This document shows positions 54,767 to 64,000 of a stretch of DNA of 64,000 nt, piece by piece. Below the pieces are notes generated by a model. That model was not told the DNA's origin. It searched no databases and saw only the letters and a list, made by a program, of their open reading frames with translations. The position numbers and the translations under genes were made by a program. Position 1 is the stretch's first letter. The number at the start of each line of letters is the position of its first letter. Source of the DNA: Amphibacillus sediminis NBRC 103570 (GTDB lineage Bacteria; Bacillota; Bacilli; Bacillales; Amphibacillaceae); contig NZ_BCQW01000002.1 of NCBI RefSeq assembly GCF_001552275.1, positions 1 to 64,000 on the forward strand. The letters are read 5' to 3'.

Positions 54767-55630
54767 ATGACTACAATCGGATTTATTGGAACAGGGGTAA
54801 TGGGTAAAAGTATGGCCTTGCATTTATTAAGAGCCGGACATGACATCCACGTCTATACACGTACAAAGGCGAAAGCTGATTCATTAATTGATGCCGGTGC
54901 GACATGGCATGACAGTGTTACTGAATTAGCTCATGCTGTTGATGTGGCGATTACTATTGTGGGCTATCCTAGTGATGTTGAAGAAATATATTTTGGACCG
55001 AATGGGTTAATTGAAAATGCGAAACCCAATACGCTATTAATTGATATGACTACCTCAAAGCCAAAGTTAGCAGAAAGAATTGCCGAAGCAGCCAAACAGA
55101 AACAGCTTATGGCTTTAGATGCCCCTGTATCAGGTGGGGACATTGGAGCAAAGAATGGTACGCTCGCGATCATGGTAGGTGGAGAAAAGCAAGCTTACCA
55201 GTTAGCACTCCCATTATTGAAAATGATGGGCGAAAAAATTGTTTATCAAGGACCAGCAGGCTCTGGCCAGCATACTAAAATGTGTAATCAAATCACGATT
55301 GCTACAAACATGATTGGCGTGTCTGAAGCGATCGCATATGCAAGAAAAGCGGGATTAGACCCTAATCTAGTACTAGAAAGCATCTCAACTGGAGCTGCCA
55401 GTAGTTGGTCACTATCCAACCTAGCGCCACGAATCATTGCCGGTGATTTCAAACCTGGTTTTTACGTCAAACACTTTATTAAGGATATGACCATTGCGCT
55501 TGAAACAGCAGAAGAAATGGGCTTAGCCACTCCAGGCTTAAAATTAGCCTTATCCCTTTATCAAGAACTTGCCGAAGCTGGTGAAGAAGATAGTGGCACA
55601 CAAGCTCTGATCAAATTATTCTCAAGCTAA
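54767..55630 (+). CDS. 3-hydroxyisobutyrate dehydrogenase-like NAD(P)-dependent oxidoreductase
   Basis: This 287-residue protein has the N-terminal Rossmann motif IGFIGTGVMGKSMALHLL, the substrate-binding signature DAPVSGGDIGAKNGTLAIMVGG (about 117-138) and the catalytic Lys region GSGQHTKMCNQ (about 165-175). The family covers 3-hydroxyisobutyrate, tartronate-semialdehyde and related beta-hydroxyacid dehydrogenases; the exact substrate is not readable. It converges with a frameshifted LysR gene. Confidence 0.88.
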   Translation: MTTIGFIGTGVMGKSMALHLLRAGHDIHVYTRTKAKADSLIDAGATWHDSVTELAHAVDVAITIVGYPSDVEEIYFGPNGLIENAKPNTLLIDMTTSKPKLAERIAEAAKQKQLMALDAPVSGGDIGAKNGTLAIMVGGEKQAYQLALPLLKMMGEKIVYQGPAGSGQHTKMCNQITIATNMIGVSEAIAYARKAGLDPNLVLESISTGAASSWSLSNLAPRIIAGDFKPGFYVKHFIKDMTIALETAEEMGLATPGLKLALSLYQELAEAGEEDSGTQALIKLFSS

Positions 55631-56468
55631 TGATGGATCAAGTCTGTTAGAGCCATTTCTACAAAAGCTGCAACTTGGGGTAATGCTAACGCCCCACCTT
55701 CGGTTATTAGCCAAGTAGGACGAACAAAGGGTTGATCAGCTATAAATAAGGGTGTGATTTCAAAGTCATCAGCATTGAGATCGCGAATAACTGTTTTGGG
55801 TAAGACACTTCTCCCAACACCATGGACAACCATCTGTTTGCAGGTTTCAATTTGATCGACCGCAACAATCTGAGGTGGTGTTGTAAAATATTCTCTGCGC
55901 CACGTTTGAATAAGCGTTTGATAGTTTTGTCAGCTTGGTGTTCAATAAAGGGTTTAGATTTAGCCATACGTTTATCTGCTACTAAATATAATGGGTCATC
56001 AAAGAGCTTAATAGCTTGCTTATTGTTTGAGCTTTGTCCTCTCGTAATTCTAACATGATATTGTCCTTGGGCGATTTCATCACTAACACCCGTCATTAGA
56101 TTAATCTTAACGAGTGGATAATTCTTCATATATTGATTTAGTAGTGAGGGGAGTATGTATTGACCAATTACTGAAGACCCCCCTAATGATAGCGTGCCGG
56201 AAATTTCCCCTTTTAATTGAAGAATTTTTTCTTTTAAAAGCTGCTCTTGTCTTAAATAATCTTGGGTAAATGCCAGCACCTCTTCTCCTATTGGTGTTGG
56301 TATTAACCTTCTTGGGGTACGAAGAAAAAGTTGATGCCCCCAGTCGCGTTCAATCTGTTGTAAACGTTGGCTAACGGCAGGCTGTGAAATAAACAGTGTC
56401 TCAGCCGCTGCTCGAACTGTTCCTTGCTTAGCTAAAGTGTAAAGTAAAGTAAAATCATCTATTTTCAC
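55627..56468 (-). pseudogene. LysR-family regulator, frameshifted
   Basis: The N-terminal helix-turn-helix (DDFTLLYTLAKQGTVRAAAETLFISQPAVSQRLQQIE) and the start of the effector domain (GTLSLGGSSVIGQYILPSLL) are intact to about residue 180. The frame then changes near 55923-55930, in a run of A residues. Another frame continues YQTLIQTWRREYFTTPPQIV and ends ALTDLIHH at 55627. A single-base indel would restore a protein of about 280 residues. It is divergent from an intact MFS gene, a common LysR-target arrangement. Confidence 0.85.
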
Positions 56469-56483
56469 TTTTGGCCCTCCATG

Positions 56484-56501
56484 ATATAAGTTTTTCTTAT
56501 C
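56484..56501. promoter_or_regulatory. Candidate LysR-type operator
   Basis: ATAAG-N5-CTTAT fits the T-N11-A dyad of LysR-type binding sites. It lies 18 bp upstream of the lysR start, between that gene and the divergent MFS gene. Confidence 0.5.
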
Positions 56502-56581
56502 ATAATATATAATTTATATATAATTTTTTTATATCAGAAACATCTCTATACTATAACATATCACGAAATAAGGGGTATGTT

Positions 56582-57796
56582 ATGATGAGTATTTATCTAT
56601 CAATCTTAGCCAGTTTCTTTTTCGGTGAAACAGCTAGAACTATTTATTTAGTCACGATCTCCTGGCTATTGTATCAGATGACTGGCCGAGCGGAATATAC
56701 TGGTTTACTTGTTGGTTTAGGATTTCTTCCGAGCCTGCTGACAAACCTCTATCTGGGTGCCATTATTGATCGATTTTCCAGAAAAAAATTAGCCTTATTT
56801 GCTTTAATCGGCCATATCCTATCGATTTGTCTTGTTTATATCGCACTGACGATGCTCCCTTTTTTCCCTTCGTTAATCTTGACTATCCATATGTTCCATC
56901 AATTGATGGGTACCCTGTTTAGAGCAACGATGCAGGCACATTGTGCAAAATCATTTCCGAGCAGACAGCTCACTAAGGTGATCGCTTACACAAATACCTT
57001 TACTGAGCTTGGTGCGCTATTAGGGGCCAGCTTAGGTGGTCTAATTATTAAGACATTAAACGTAAATCTGGTAATAACCACGATGATTTGTCTATACATA
57101 GCTACACTATTCACGTTGCTAATGATCAAAGAGCATAAAGAACCTCAAGTGCTAAAAGGGAAAAATCGAAATATTCATCTTGATCTTTTTGAAGGATTGC
57201 ATTATCTCTTTCGTCACCGCCATTTATTCCGGCTATTCAGCTTAACTATGGCAGGGCAGCTAGTTCTCCATACAAGTATCGGTTTTTTATCCGTATACAC
57301 AATTGAGCAAATGGGGCATTCTTCAATCATTTATGGTTTTTTGGATGCCTTAATTTCAATCGGGGGAGGGATGGCGGGGTTGACGGGCATCTGGTGGTTC
57401 AGACAAAGAAGGCAGTTCCATACAGCCTCTGCTCTTATTATAACTGGTTTCGGATTACTGATTTTAGGCTTATCCAGTACCCCGATAGCGGTAATATGTA
57501 TCGGTGTATTTTTAATCGGTCTAAGTACAACGTGGATCCGAATCGTACTACAGTCCACACAGCAAATTTTAACCGATAAAGCGTATCATGGCAGAATGTC
57601 AAGTTATCGCATGACAATTAACCACTTGTCCATTGTTATAGCTGCACCACTATTAGGTTGGCTAGCAGAGGTATATAGTGCGGCTTCCGCTTATCTATTC
57701 CTACTTATTCCAGTATCCATTGCCTTATTCATTGCTTTACAACCTAAAACTTTAGCATTACTAAAGCAAGCTGTTCAGCAGAGTTTTTTATCATAA
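56582..57796 (+). CDS. MFS transporter (drug-efflux type)
   Basis: This 404-residue 12-TM permease has the loop 2-3 motif GAIIDRFSRKKLALFA (about 60-75) and a central cytoplasmic loop near 190-215. It belongs to the same MFS group as the frameshifted pump at 6229-7489, but it is intact. It is divergent from the broken LysR gene, so its regulation may be altered if that lesion is real. The substrate is unknown. Confidence 0.87.
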   Translation: MMSIYLSILASFFFGETARTIYLVTISWLLYQMTGRAEYTGLLVGLGFLPSLLTNLYLGAIIDRFSRKKLALFALIGHILSICLVYIALTMLPFFPSLILTIHMFHQLMGTLFRATMQAHCAKSFPSRQLTKVIAYTNTFTELGALLGASLGGLIIKTLNVNLVITTMICLYIATLFTLLMIKEHKEPQVLKGKNRNIHLDLFEGLHYLFRHRHLFRLFSLTMAGQLVLHTSIGFLSVYTIEQMGHSSIIYGFLDALISIGGGMAGLTGIWWFRQRRQFHTASALIITGFGLLILGLSSTPIAVICIGVFLIGLSTTWIRIVLQSTQQILTDKAYHGRMSSYRMTINHLSIVIAAPLLGWLAEVYSAASAYLFLLIPVSIALFIALQPKTLALLKQAVQQSFLS

Positions 57797-57832
57797 TCAC
57801 ATATTATCACCCAGCGTTGGTTTTAATTGCCT

Positions 57833-58577
57833 TTAGGCTGTAACTGAAAAATCCTTAAGAGATAGCTTTTGATTATGTTGGTCTTGGTCAGGGAACTCTG
57901 GTAAATCAACACCTTCATCCATATATGGTATCATCTGTTCTAGATTAAATTTATCCCAATAATATAGATGCCCCACAATTTGTATGACTGACCATTTTCC
58001 TTCTTTAATAGGTTGGCAAAGACTTGCTTCTGGATCTATGTCAATATCTTGGACACAAATAGTTTAAGTTTTCAATGATATTTTTAGCCAGCATTTCGGC
58101 AGAAATTTTCTGCTTCTTGTGGCGTCATGTAATTTATACTGCCATGAATTCTTTTGCGATTATACCAACCTTCAATGTATTGAAATAATGCTATTTTTGC
58201 TGAGTATTCATCTAAATACTGAACATGGTTTACTTCTTCTTTCTTTAAAATGGCATGGAATGATTCAATGCATGCATTATCGTAGGGACTACCTTTATAA
58301 CTAAATGAATGCGTCATATTAAACGTTTCAATTAAATTGGCGAATTCATCGCTTGTATATTGACTACCAAGGTCTGAATGAAACCATCTTTCTGAAATCA
58401 TCATTGTAACGTTTACCGTGTTTTTGATTTGACATTGGACACAACCTCCTAGTAATAATCTTAAAGACTTAACTACGTTGTGTCCATGAAACTATACTAG
58501 CATCATTCAGATACTTTTTTTAATGGCTTGATTGCTTCAATTAAACTTTCAAATTGACTTAAAGTTTTATTAGTCAA
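57833..58577 (-). pseudogene. DinB-like gene interrupted by an IS3 remnant
   Basis: The N-terminal part starts at TTG 58577 after GGAGGATAATAA and reads LTNKTLSQFESLIEAIKPLKKVSE. The C-terminal part reads DIDIDPEASLCQPIKEGKWSVIQIVGHLYYWDKF and ends LKDFSVTA at 57833. GKWSVIQIVGHLYYWDKF is the DinB/YfiT metal-binding region. The two parts are separated by the IS3 remnant at 58050-58486. DinB-fold proteins include thiol-dependent transferases; this copy cannot make a full protein. Confidence 0.78.
58050..58486 (-). mobile_element. Internally deleted IS3-family element (437 bp)
   Basis: Terminal inverted repeats TGGACACAA and TTGTGTCCA bound the segment. Inside, on the minus strand, a short frame MSNQKHGKRYNDDFRK (the start of a typical orfA) changes after 16 residues into the C-terminal part of orfB. 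Orf 58084-58404 carries FHSDLGSQYTSDEF, YDNACIESFHAILKKE and YIEGWYNRKRIHGSINYMTP, the end of the rve integrase core. About 0.9 kb is missing, so the copy cannot move by itself. No clear target duplication is seen. Confidence 0.85.
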
Positions 58578-58899
58578 GTTATTATCCTCCTATCATTTTA
58601 ATAGAATCTTTTCATTTATAGTAATCATATACTAAAGCCCACCAATAAGAAAGCGCTAGCTAATCACGTTTCTGTTGATTGGAACTTAAATACTTTTTTC
58701 AAATTTAACGTTGTATTTAGACTATAACTATTCCTAGAGTGCAGCTGGAAACCTGTTAAAGGCTTTTGATAAAACCGCTTTAGGAAATACTGATTTTGAA
58801 GTATAGAATGTTTCATGTTGCTTAGATTAAACTTAAAATTAGTATTTGCTCCTTTACGTTAGGGTAACCATAAAGTAATTCAGAATATTAACCAAAAGG
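58578..58899. other. Intergenic stretch between dinB and trhO
   Basis: The left part should hold the promoter of the broken dinB gene. No open frame, repeat or strong hairpin is evident. Confidence 0.4.
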
Positions 58900-58928
58900 T
58901 TGAAAAAGTATATAAAGTTCCTTATAAT
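58900..58928 (+). promoter_or_regulatory. Sigma-A promoter of trhO
   Basis: TTGAAA (58900-58905), 17 bp, TATAAT (58923-58928), about 75 bp before the trhO start codon. Confidence 0.7.
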
Positions 58929-59002
58929 ATTGTAGTGCAAGAGACTCATGACTACCCCTACATCCGTATCTTGCAAATACGATCGAATAGGTGGTTATTA
59001 AA

Positions 59003-59974
59003 ATGAAAAAATATCGCGTATTGTTATACTACAACTACGTAGAAATGCATGACCCAGAGGGCTATGCCAAAGAGCATAAAGCATTCTGTGAATCATTAGG
59101 ACTTAAAGGCCGCATTCTCGTGGCTGAAGAAGGGATAAATGGGACTGTTTCTGGAACTATTGAAGCGACACAGGCTTATATGGATGCCATGCATGCAGAT
59201 CCTCGCTTTAGCAACATGCCATTCAAAATTGACGAAGCAGATGGACATGCCTTTAAAAAAATGAAGGTGAAGCCTCGTCCTGAGCTCGTTACACTTCGTT
59301 TAGGTGATGAAGATATCAATCCAAAGGAAGTCACAGGAAACTATCTTGACCCTAAAGAATTCTTTGAAGCAATGCAAAAAGAAGATACTGTTGTCATTGA
59401 TGCTCGTAATGATTATGAATATGACCTTGGACATTTTCGTGGTGCTGTTCGTCCTGATATTCGTACTTTCCGAGAGCTACCTCAGTGGATTGAGGCACAT
59501 AAAGAAAAATTTAAAGGAAAACAGATTTTGACTTACTGCACAGGCGGGATTCGTTGCGAGAAATTTTCTGGTTGGTTGATCGAAAAAGGCTTTGAAAATG
59601 TCAACCAGCTTCATGGGGGAATCGCAACTTATGCCAAAGACCCTGAGGTTAAAGGACAGCTTTGGGATGGGAAAATGTATGTGTTTGATGAACGTATTAG
59701 CGTTCCGATTAATCAGGTTGAGCATGTCGTGGTTGGTCAGGATTACTTTGATGGTAGCCCTTGTGAACGCTATATTAATTGTAGCAATCCCGACTGTAAT
59801 AAACAGATTCTATGCTCAGAAGAAAATGAAGCAAAATATTTGGGTGGTTGCTCATCAGAGTGCCGAACTCATCCACGTAATCGTTATGTAATCGAGCATA
59901 ATCTTTCAGAAGATGAAGTTAAGACACGTTTAGCAAAGATTGCTGAAGAAGAGAACACCAATAAAGCGATCTAA
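59003..59974 (+). CDS. trhO: tRNA uridine(34) hydroxylase TrhO
   Basis: This 323-residue protein has an N-terminal domain with [10 protein letters not shown] (about 40-49), a rhodanese domain with catalytic Cys in [12 protein letters not shown] (about 175-186) and a C-terminal cysteine-rich region ([20 protein letters not shown]). TrhO hydroxylates U34 in tRNAs on the way to 5-methoxyuridine. ATG 59003 follows AGGTGG; an upstream GTG overlaps it. It is monocistronic with its own promoter and terminator. Confidence 0.95.
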   Translation: MKKYRVLLYYNYVEMHDPEGYAKEHKAFCESLGLKGRILVAEEGINGTVSGTIEATQAYMDAMHADPRFSNMPFKIDEADGHAFKKMKVKPRPELVTLRLGDEDINPKEVTGNYLDPKEFFEAMQKEDTVVIDARNDYEYDLGHFRGAVRPDIRTFRELPQWIEAHKEKFKGKQILTYCTGGIRCEKFSGWLIEKGFENVNQLHGGIATYAKDPEVKGQLWDGKMYVFDERISVPINQVEHVVVGQDYFDGSPCERYINCSNPDCNKQILCSEENEAKYLGGCSSECRTHPRNRYVIEHNLSEDEVKTRLAKIAEEENTNKAI

Positions 59975-60024
59975 GGTTATCCTTTTACCTTGCTAGAGAA
60001 TTTATTGTTTAAAAAAACATTTCA

Positions 60025-60065
60025 AAAGGGGCGTTAAGAAGATCATGACTTCTTAACGCCCCTTT
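60025..60065. terminator. Terminator between trhO and ribH
   Basis: AAAGGGGCGTTAAGAAG and CTTCTTAACGCCCCTTT form a perfect 17-bp stem around a 7-nt loop between convergent genes. Confidence 0.85.
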
Positions 60066-60143
60066 AGTGTATTTTCTTATGACTCTATGTCAGATATCAT
60101 TCTCAATACTGGGAAATAACATCGATTGGTACGAGGTCTTATT

Positions 60144-60611
60144 TTAAGCTAAATTCTTAATTAAATCAGCCATTTCAATTGCAGTAATAGCTGCTTCAGC
60201 CCCTTTATTCCCAGCTTTTGTGCCTGCTCGCTCCACTGCTTGTTCAATCGTTTCGGTGGTTAATACACCAAAAATAATCGGAACTCCTGTTGAGATAGAA
60301 GCATTCGCTATCCCTTTAGCGGCCTCATTACATACATAATCGAAATGCGGTGTTGCACCTCGAATCACGGTTCCAAGCGTAATAACAGCATCATAGCGCC
60401 CTGACTCCGCCAATGTCTTTGCTATTAATGGCAACTCAAATGCGCCTGGCACCCAAGCAACTGAAACATTCTCTTCTTCTACACCGTGACGACGCAGTGC
60501 ATCCTCCGCACCACTTAATAACTGGCGTGTAATAAATTCATTAAATCGTCCTACTACAATAGCGATGTTAAGTCCTGTCCCGACTAGGCGTCCTTCAAAT
60601 GTTTTTTTCAT
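60144..60611 (-). CDS. ribH: 6,7-dimethyl-8-ribityllumazine synthase
   Basis: The protein has 155 residues with [56 protein letters not shown] (catalytic His) and [12 protein letters not shown]. It condenses the dihydroxybutanone phosphate made by RibBA with the ribitylaminouracil to give lumazine. It is the last gene of the rib operon, 12 nt after ribBA. Confidence 0.97.
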   Translation of the reverse strand: MKKTFEGRLVGTGLNIAIVVGRFNEFITRQLLSGAEDALRRHGVEEENVSVAWVPGAFELPLIAKTLAESGRYDAVITLGTVIRGATPHFDYVCNEAAKGIANASISTGVPIIFGVLTTETIEQAVERAGTKAGNKGAEAAITAIEMADLIKNLA

Positions 60612-60623
60612 AATCTCTCTCCT

Positions 60624-61814
60624 TTAACCCTTTAATAAATGACCAAGCTTAGACTTCTTAGTCGCTAAATATTTTTCATTATTTTTGTTGGCTTCAATTT
60701 GAATGGCTTTACGATCAGTTACGTTTATTCCATACTCCTTCATGCTCGTCATTTTTCTTGGATTATTGGTCAGCAAGATAATTTCTTCTGCACCGAGATC
60801 ACGTAAGATTTGAGCACTAATCGCGTAATCACGTAAGTCATCGGCAAATCCCAACTGATGATTAGCTTCTACAGTATCGAGGCCCTCTTCCTGTAAGCGA
60901 TAGGCCTTTAATTTATTGATTAAGCCAATTCCTCTCCCCTCTTGACGCATGTAGACTAAAATTCCAGTACCAGCCTGCTCAATATCCCGTAAGGCTTGCT
61001 CAAGCTGTGGGCCACAATCACAGCGCTGAGAACTAAACACATCACCTGTTAAACATTCAGAATGAATTCGAACAAGCGGCGTATCGCCTGGTTGAATTCT
61101 ACCTTTAATTAGTGCCACATGCTCCTTGCCTGTCACTTTCTCTGTATAGGCCACTAATTTAAAATCGCCATATTCAGTCGGCAAAGCAATGTCAATTTCT
61201 TTTTCAATCAACAGATCATGACGCTTGCGATAGTTAATTAGGTCTTGAATTGTAATAATTGGCATATGCTCTTTTTCAGCCAAAGCCTGAAGTGAGGGTA
61301 AGCGAGCCATTGTCCCATCCTGCTCGATAATTTCACAAATGACTGCAGCAGGTACTGAACCTGCTAATCTTGCTAGATCAACAGCTGCTTCTGTATGACC
61401 AGGACGAGTCAGCACACCAAAGTCCTCAGCTATTAAAGGAAAGACATGACCAGGACGCTTAAAATCTGATGCGACAGCCTCCTCCTTAATTAATGCCTGA
61501 ATGGTTTCAGATCGCTCAAACGCACTAATACCTGTCTGCGTATCAACGGAGTCGACACTGACCGTAAATGCTGTACCATGTGAATCGGTATTATGCTGTA
61601 CCATTGGTTCTAGCCCTAAAAATGCCGCTCGTTGTTTAGTTATAGGCGTGCATATCAGACCCTTCCCCTTGGTTGCCATATAATTGATTGCTTCAGGGCT
61701 GGCATGTTCCGCCAATATGACAAAGTCCCCTTCATTTTCCCGATCCTCATCATCAACAACAATAATCATTTCGCCTTGACGTAGTGCTGTTAATGCTTGT
61801 TCAATCGTATTCAA
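60624..61814 (-). CDS. ribBA: Bifunctional DHBP synthase/GTP cyclohydrolase II
   Basis: The protein has 396 residues. The RibB domain (about 1-200) has [15 protein letters not shown] and [16 protein letters not shown]. The RibA domain (about 205-396) has [21 protein letters not shown] with its zinc cysteines, and [14 protein letters not shown]. It supplies both precursors of riboflavin, from GTP and from ribulose 5-phosphate. The start is TTG 61814 after AAGGAGGTAA. Confidence 0.97.
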   Translation of the reverse strand: MNTIEQALTALRQGEMIIVVDDEDRENEGDFVILAEHASPEAINYMATKGKGLICTPITKQRAAFLGLEPMVQHNTDSHGTAFTVSVDSVDTQTGISAFERSETIQALIKEEAVASDFKRPGHVFPLIAEDFGVLTRPGHTEAAVDLARLAGSVPAAVICEIIEQDGTMARLPSLQALAEKEHMPIITIQDLINYRKRHDLLIEKEIDIALPTEYGDFKLVAYTEKVTGKEHVALIKGRIQPGDTPLVRIHSECLTGDVFSSQRCDCGPQLEQALRDIEQAGTGILVYMRQEGRGIGLINKLKAYRLQEEGLDTVEANHQLGFADDLRDYAISAQILRDLGAEEIILLTNNPRKMTSMKEYGINVTDRKAIQIEANKNNEKYLATKKSKLGHLLKG

Positions 61815-61827
61815 TTCGATTACCTCC

Positions 61828-62475
61828 TTAGCTAGGAAAACCAGACTGTAATAATGTTTCTTTTGTCAACACTTGATTAGCTTGCTTTTGCTTCACTAAC
61901 ATTTTTTCAATGTATTTAGCAAGAAGATCGAACTCTAAATTAACCAAATCCCCCTGCTGTTTGTCTGCCAAAATAGTTGCCCTCTGTGTTTCTGGGATAA
62001 GGGAAACAATAAAGCCATCTGCTTTAACATTAGAGATAGTTAAAGACGTACCATCTACTGTAATTGATCCTTTATTCACGAGATAGGATAAATCAGCCTG
62101 CCCAGTGACAATTCGGATATAGTGCGCATTCGCTTCCTGCCACGTGCTTTTTATTATCCCAGTCTGATCAATGTGTCCTGAAACGAAGTGACCACCAAAG
62201 CGACCATTAGCAGCTAAGGCACGCTCTAAATTGACTAAGGAGCCTTTTGTTAATAGACGTAGCGAAGTATCACGAAAGGTTTCTGGCATCACATCAACAG
62301 TGAAGCTAGCCGAATTAAATCGAGTAACGGTTAAGCATACACCATTAACGGCAATACTATCTCCCACCTTTATGTCTGTTAATACCTGATTTGCTTCGAG
62401 AGTTAGAGCCATACTCGCTCCTTGCTTATGGATGGTACGAACGATACCTTTTTCTTCGATAATACCGGTAAACAT
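61828..62475 (-). CDS. ribE: Riboflavin synthase alpha subunit
   Basis: The protein has 215 residues with two lumazine-binding repeats, each with a matching [13 protein letters not shown] or [12 protein letters not shown] segment. The start is [10 protein letters not shown], and [12 protein letters not shown] is conserved. It dismutates two lumazine molecules to riboflavin. It lies 2 nt after ribD and 13 nt before ribBA. Confidence 0.97.
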   Translation of the reverse strand: MFTGIIEEKGIVRTIHKQGASMALTLEANQVLTDIKVGDSIAVNGVCLTVTRFNSASFTVDVMPETFRDTSLRLLTKGSLVNLERALAANGRFGGHFVSGHIDQTGIIKSTWQEANAHYIRIVTGQADLSYLVNKGSITVDGTSLTISNVKADGFIVSLIPETQRATILADKQQGDLVNLEFDLLAKYIEKMLVKQKQANQVLTKETLLQSGFPS

Positions 62476-62477
62476 AG

Positions 62478-63566
62478 TTACTTAGCCTCCTTTTTAGGTC
62501 GAGCAATAACTTTCAAATCAACACCAAGCTGTTCAATTGCTTCAAACTTCAAATCAAGTGCCTCAGCCATCAAGAGTGGTGAATTGCCAGCTACCACTCC
62601 TATTGCTTGTTTGCCTGTTAGTAGCTTTGGAGCGATATACCAGTGACATACCTGAAAGGCTCTGGCTTTGATAAAACTGGCATGAACTGTGCTTCCACCT
62701 TCGACATATAAGGATTGAATACCTAATTCACCTAGTCGACCAAGTAATTCGTCGATATCGATATAAGGTGTGGCAAGCTGGACGACCTTTATATGTGAAT
62801 AGTGTGATTGAAACGATGTGGCGTCTGCTTGACTGCCACATACCACCCATGTTGGAGCTAGATCGTTTAATATTTGACGATCTGGTGCTATCGCTAAATC
62901 GGTGGCTAAAATAATTCGAATGGGATTTTTTCCGTATTGGGGCTTACGTACGGTTAGTTGAGGGTTGTCTGATGCAATGGTTTGACGACCAACGAGAATC
63001 GCATCATGAATGGCCCGTTGATAATGGACATCTTCACGTGCTTGATCTGATGTAATCCACTGACTGTTACCTGTTTTAGTTGCAATTTTTCCATCCAATG
63101 TCATTGCCGCTTTTAATGTGACAAATGGACGTTGATGCTTCATATAATAAAAAAATGGCTCGTTAAGCTTAAGCGCCTCTGCTTCACCAAGACCCACCTC
63201 GACCTCAATGCCCGCCTCCTTTAACCGCTTAATACCTTTACCGGCTACCTTAGGATTCGGGTCAATGGACGCAATAAAAACACGTTTTATTTTTTTCTTG
63301 ATTAATAAATCTGTACAAGGTGGGGTTTTTCCAGTATGAACACATGGCTCTAAAGTGACGTAAATATCAGCTTGGGCAGCTTGTTCACCAGCTTGATTTA
63401 AAGCATGAACCTCAGCATGTGGTTCACCGGCCTGTAGATGACTGCCCATTCCTACAATACGGCCATTTTTGACGACAACTGCCCCTACTGACGGGTTCGG
63501 GCTAGTCTGTCCCACTGTACTTTGAGCCAAATTTAATGCCACAGCCATGTAATCTTCTTTTCTCAA
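62478..63566 (-). CDS. ribD: Bifunctional deaminase/reductase RibD
   Basis: The protein has 362 residues. The N-terminal cytidine-deaminase-like domain has HAEVHALNQAG and PCVHTGKTPPC for zinc. The C-terminal NADPH-dependent reductase (about 150-362) has LDGKIATKTGNSQWIT and LYVEGGSTVHASF. It performs the second and third steps of riboflavin synthesis. The start is TTG 63566 after AGGAGGTGAG. It is the first gene of the operon, behind the FMN riboswitch. Confidence 0.97.
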   Translation of the reverse strand: MRKEDYMAVALNLAQSTVGQTSPNPSVGAVVVKNGRIVGMGSHLQAGEPHAEVHALNQAGEQAAQADIYVTLEPCVHTGKTPPCTDLLIKKKIKRVFIASIDPNPKVAGKGIKRLKEAGIEVEVGLGEAEALKLNEPFFYYMKHQRPFVTLKAAMTLDGKIATKTGNSQWITSDQAREDVHYQRAIHDAILVGRQTIASDNPQLTVRKPQYGKNPIRIILATDLAIAPDRQILNDLAPTWVVCGSQADATSFQSHYSHIKVVQLATPYIDIDELLGRLGELGIQSLYVEGGSTVHASFIKARAFQVCHWYIAPKLLTGKQAIGVVAGNSPLLMAEALDLKFEAIEQLGVDLKVIARPKKEAK

Positions 63567-63586
63567 TAACTCACCTCCTAAATGAT

Positions 63587-63616
63587 AAAAAGCCCTAGAT
63601 ATGTGATCTAGGGCTT
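63587..63616 (-). terminator. Riboswitch-controlled terminator before ribD
   Basis: On the minus strand AAGCCCTAGAT pairs with ATCTAGGGCTT around 5 nt and is followed by TTT. It lies between the FMN aptamer and ribD and should form when FMN is bound. Confidence 0.85.
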
Positions 63617-63700
63617 AATGGATAGACAAAATAAACGCAGTTTGTTATTCGATTCACAAATTGCATTTAACTAGACGTAAGGTCTTGATTTACATCTATC

Positions 63701-63845
63701 ATTCTTTTTCCCATCCAGACTTTAACTGTCGGTTTTGGATTCTCACCAAATCCACCGTCGCAAAAAATTGCTCCGGGTCACGGACTTAAGGTAAAGCGGC
63801 TACCTTTCACCGTCGGTCGGGAATTACACCCTGCCCCAAAAGAAT
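63701..63845 (-). promoter_or_regulatory. FMN riboswitch (RFN element)
   Basis: Read on the minus strand: GGGGCAGGGTGTAATTCCCG, GACGGTGAAAGGTAGCC, AGTCCGTGACCCG, TGGATTTGGTGAGAATCC, AAAACCGACAGT and AGTCTGGATGGGA, in the fixed RFN order. The closing P1 stem ATTCTTTT/AAAAGAAT is intact. It controls ribDE(BA)H by premature termination at 63587-63616. Confidence 0.97.
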
Positions 63846-64000
63846 TTTCCTATTCGATTGCTGATATTTTAACATAATTTAAAACAAAATGCACTTAATT
63901 AAATGTCCGAGGCAAACCATAGTTTAGTAAAGTCAATCCAACCCAGCGCATTAATGGTGACTCCCCTGAAATAGGAGGGATAAATTGCATATTGTTTTAA
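63846..64000. other. Region upstream of the rib riboswitch
   Basis: A minus-strand TAAAAT at about 63868-63873 may be the -10 of the rib operon, but no good -35 is evident. No gene is recognised up to the window end. Confidence 0.35.

Overview
This 64 kb window is chromosomal DNA from a low-GC, spore-forming member of the Bacillaceae, probably of the halotolerant or alkaliphilic Amphibacillus/Gracilibacillus type. The genus is inferred from gene content, not proven. The core resembles the Bacillus subtilis ydbR-ydcK neighbourhood: cshA, a rhomboid protease, acpS, nnr, ydcC, alr, mazE/mazF, the full rsbR-S-T-U-V-W-sigB-rsbX stress operon, tex, cmpA, sprT and a trnS-like tRNA array. Spore genes (cmpA, yppG-like) and an ectoine uptake operon (ehuBCDA) fit a spore former from salty habitats.

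Layout. 1-425: the upstream end of an rRNA operon running off the left edge, with tRNA-Arg, -Gly and -Ile and their promoter. 426-9454: an accessory region with a divergent second ribosomal protein L11, a TipA-like thiopeptide-sensing MerR regulator, and an oppositely oriented tetR-MFS-ftsX-ABC efflux operon whose first two genes are frameshifted. 10057-28500: the conserved core listed above. 28900-47350: degV, a LysR regulator, an NmrA-like reductase, an esterase, a MarR/ABC/GNAT operon, popT, capA, a small HD alarmone hydrolase, ehuBCDA and a MacB-like ABC pair. 47472-53370: typA, then cssRS divergent from htrA. 53547-58577: a decaying region with two elaA-like GNAT pseudogenes, a frameshifted LysR gene, and a dinB gene broken by an internally deleted IS3 element. 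59003-63845: trhO, then the ribDE(BA)H operon behind an FMN riboswitch.

Two signals stand out. First, the L11 paralogue (1728-2156) and the TipA-like regulator (2285-3043) each lie behind a promoter with a 19-bp spacer of the MerR type, and both spacers carry the same CGTTACGTAAA core. The L11 copy has lost the prolines that thiopeptides contact. Together they look like a self-contained, inducible thiopeptide-resistance module that works by target replacement. Second, a roughly 245-bp interspersed repeat (family A) occurs nine times, eight forward and one reversed, plus end-only fragments. It has conserved ends, no open reading frame, and a foldable structure of nested hairpins closed by a long-range helix. 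Copies lie between promoter and start codon of typA and probably htrA, and just ahead of the alarmone hydrolase. A second, smaller family (B, two copies) shares motifs with it.
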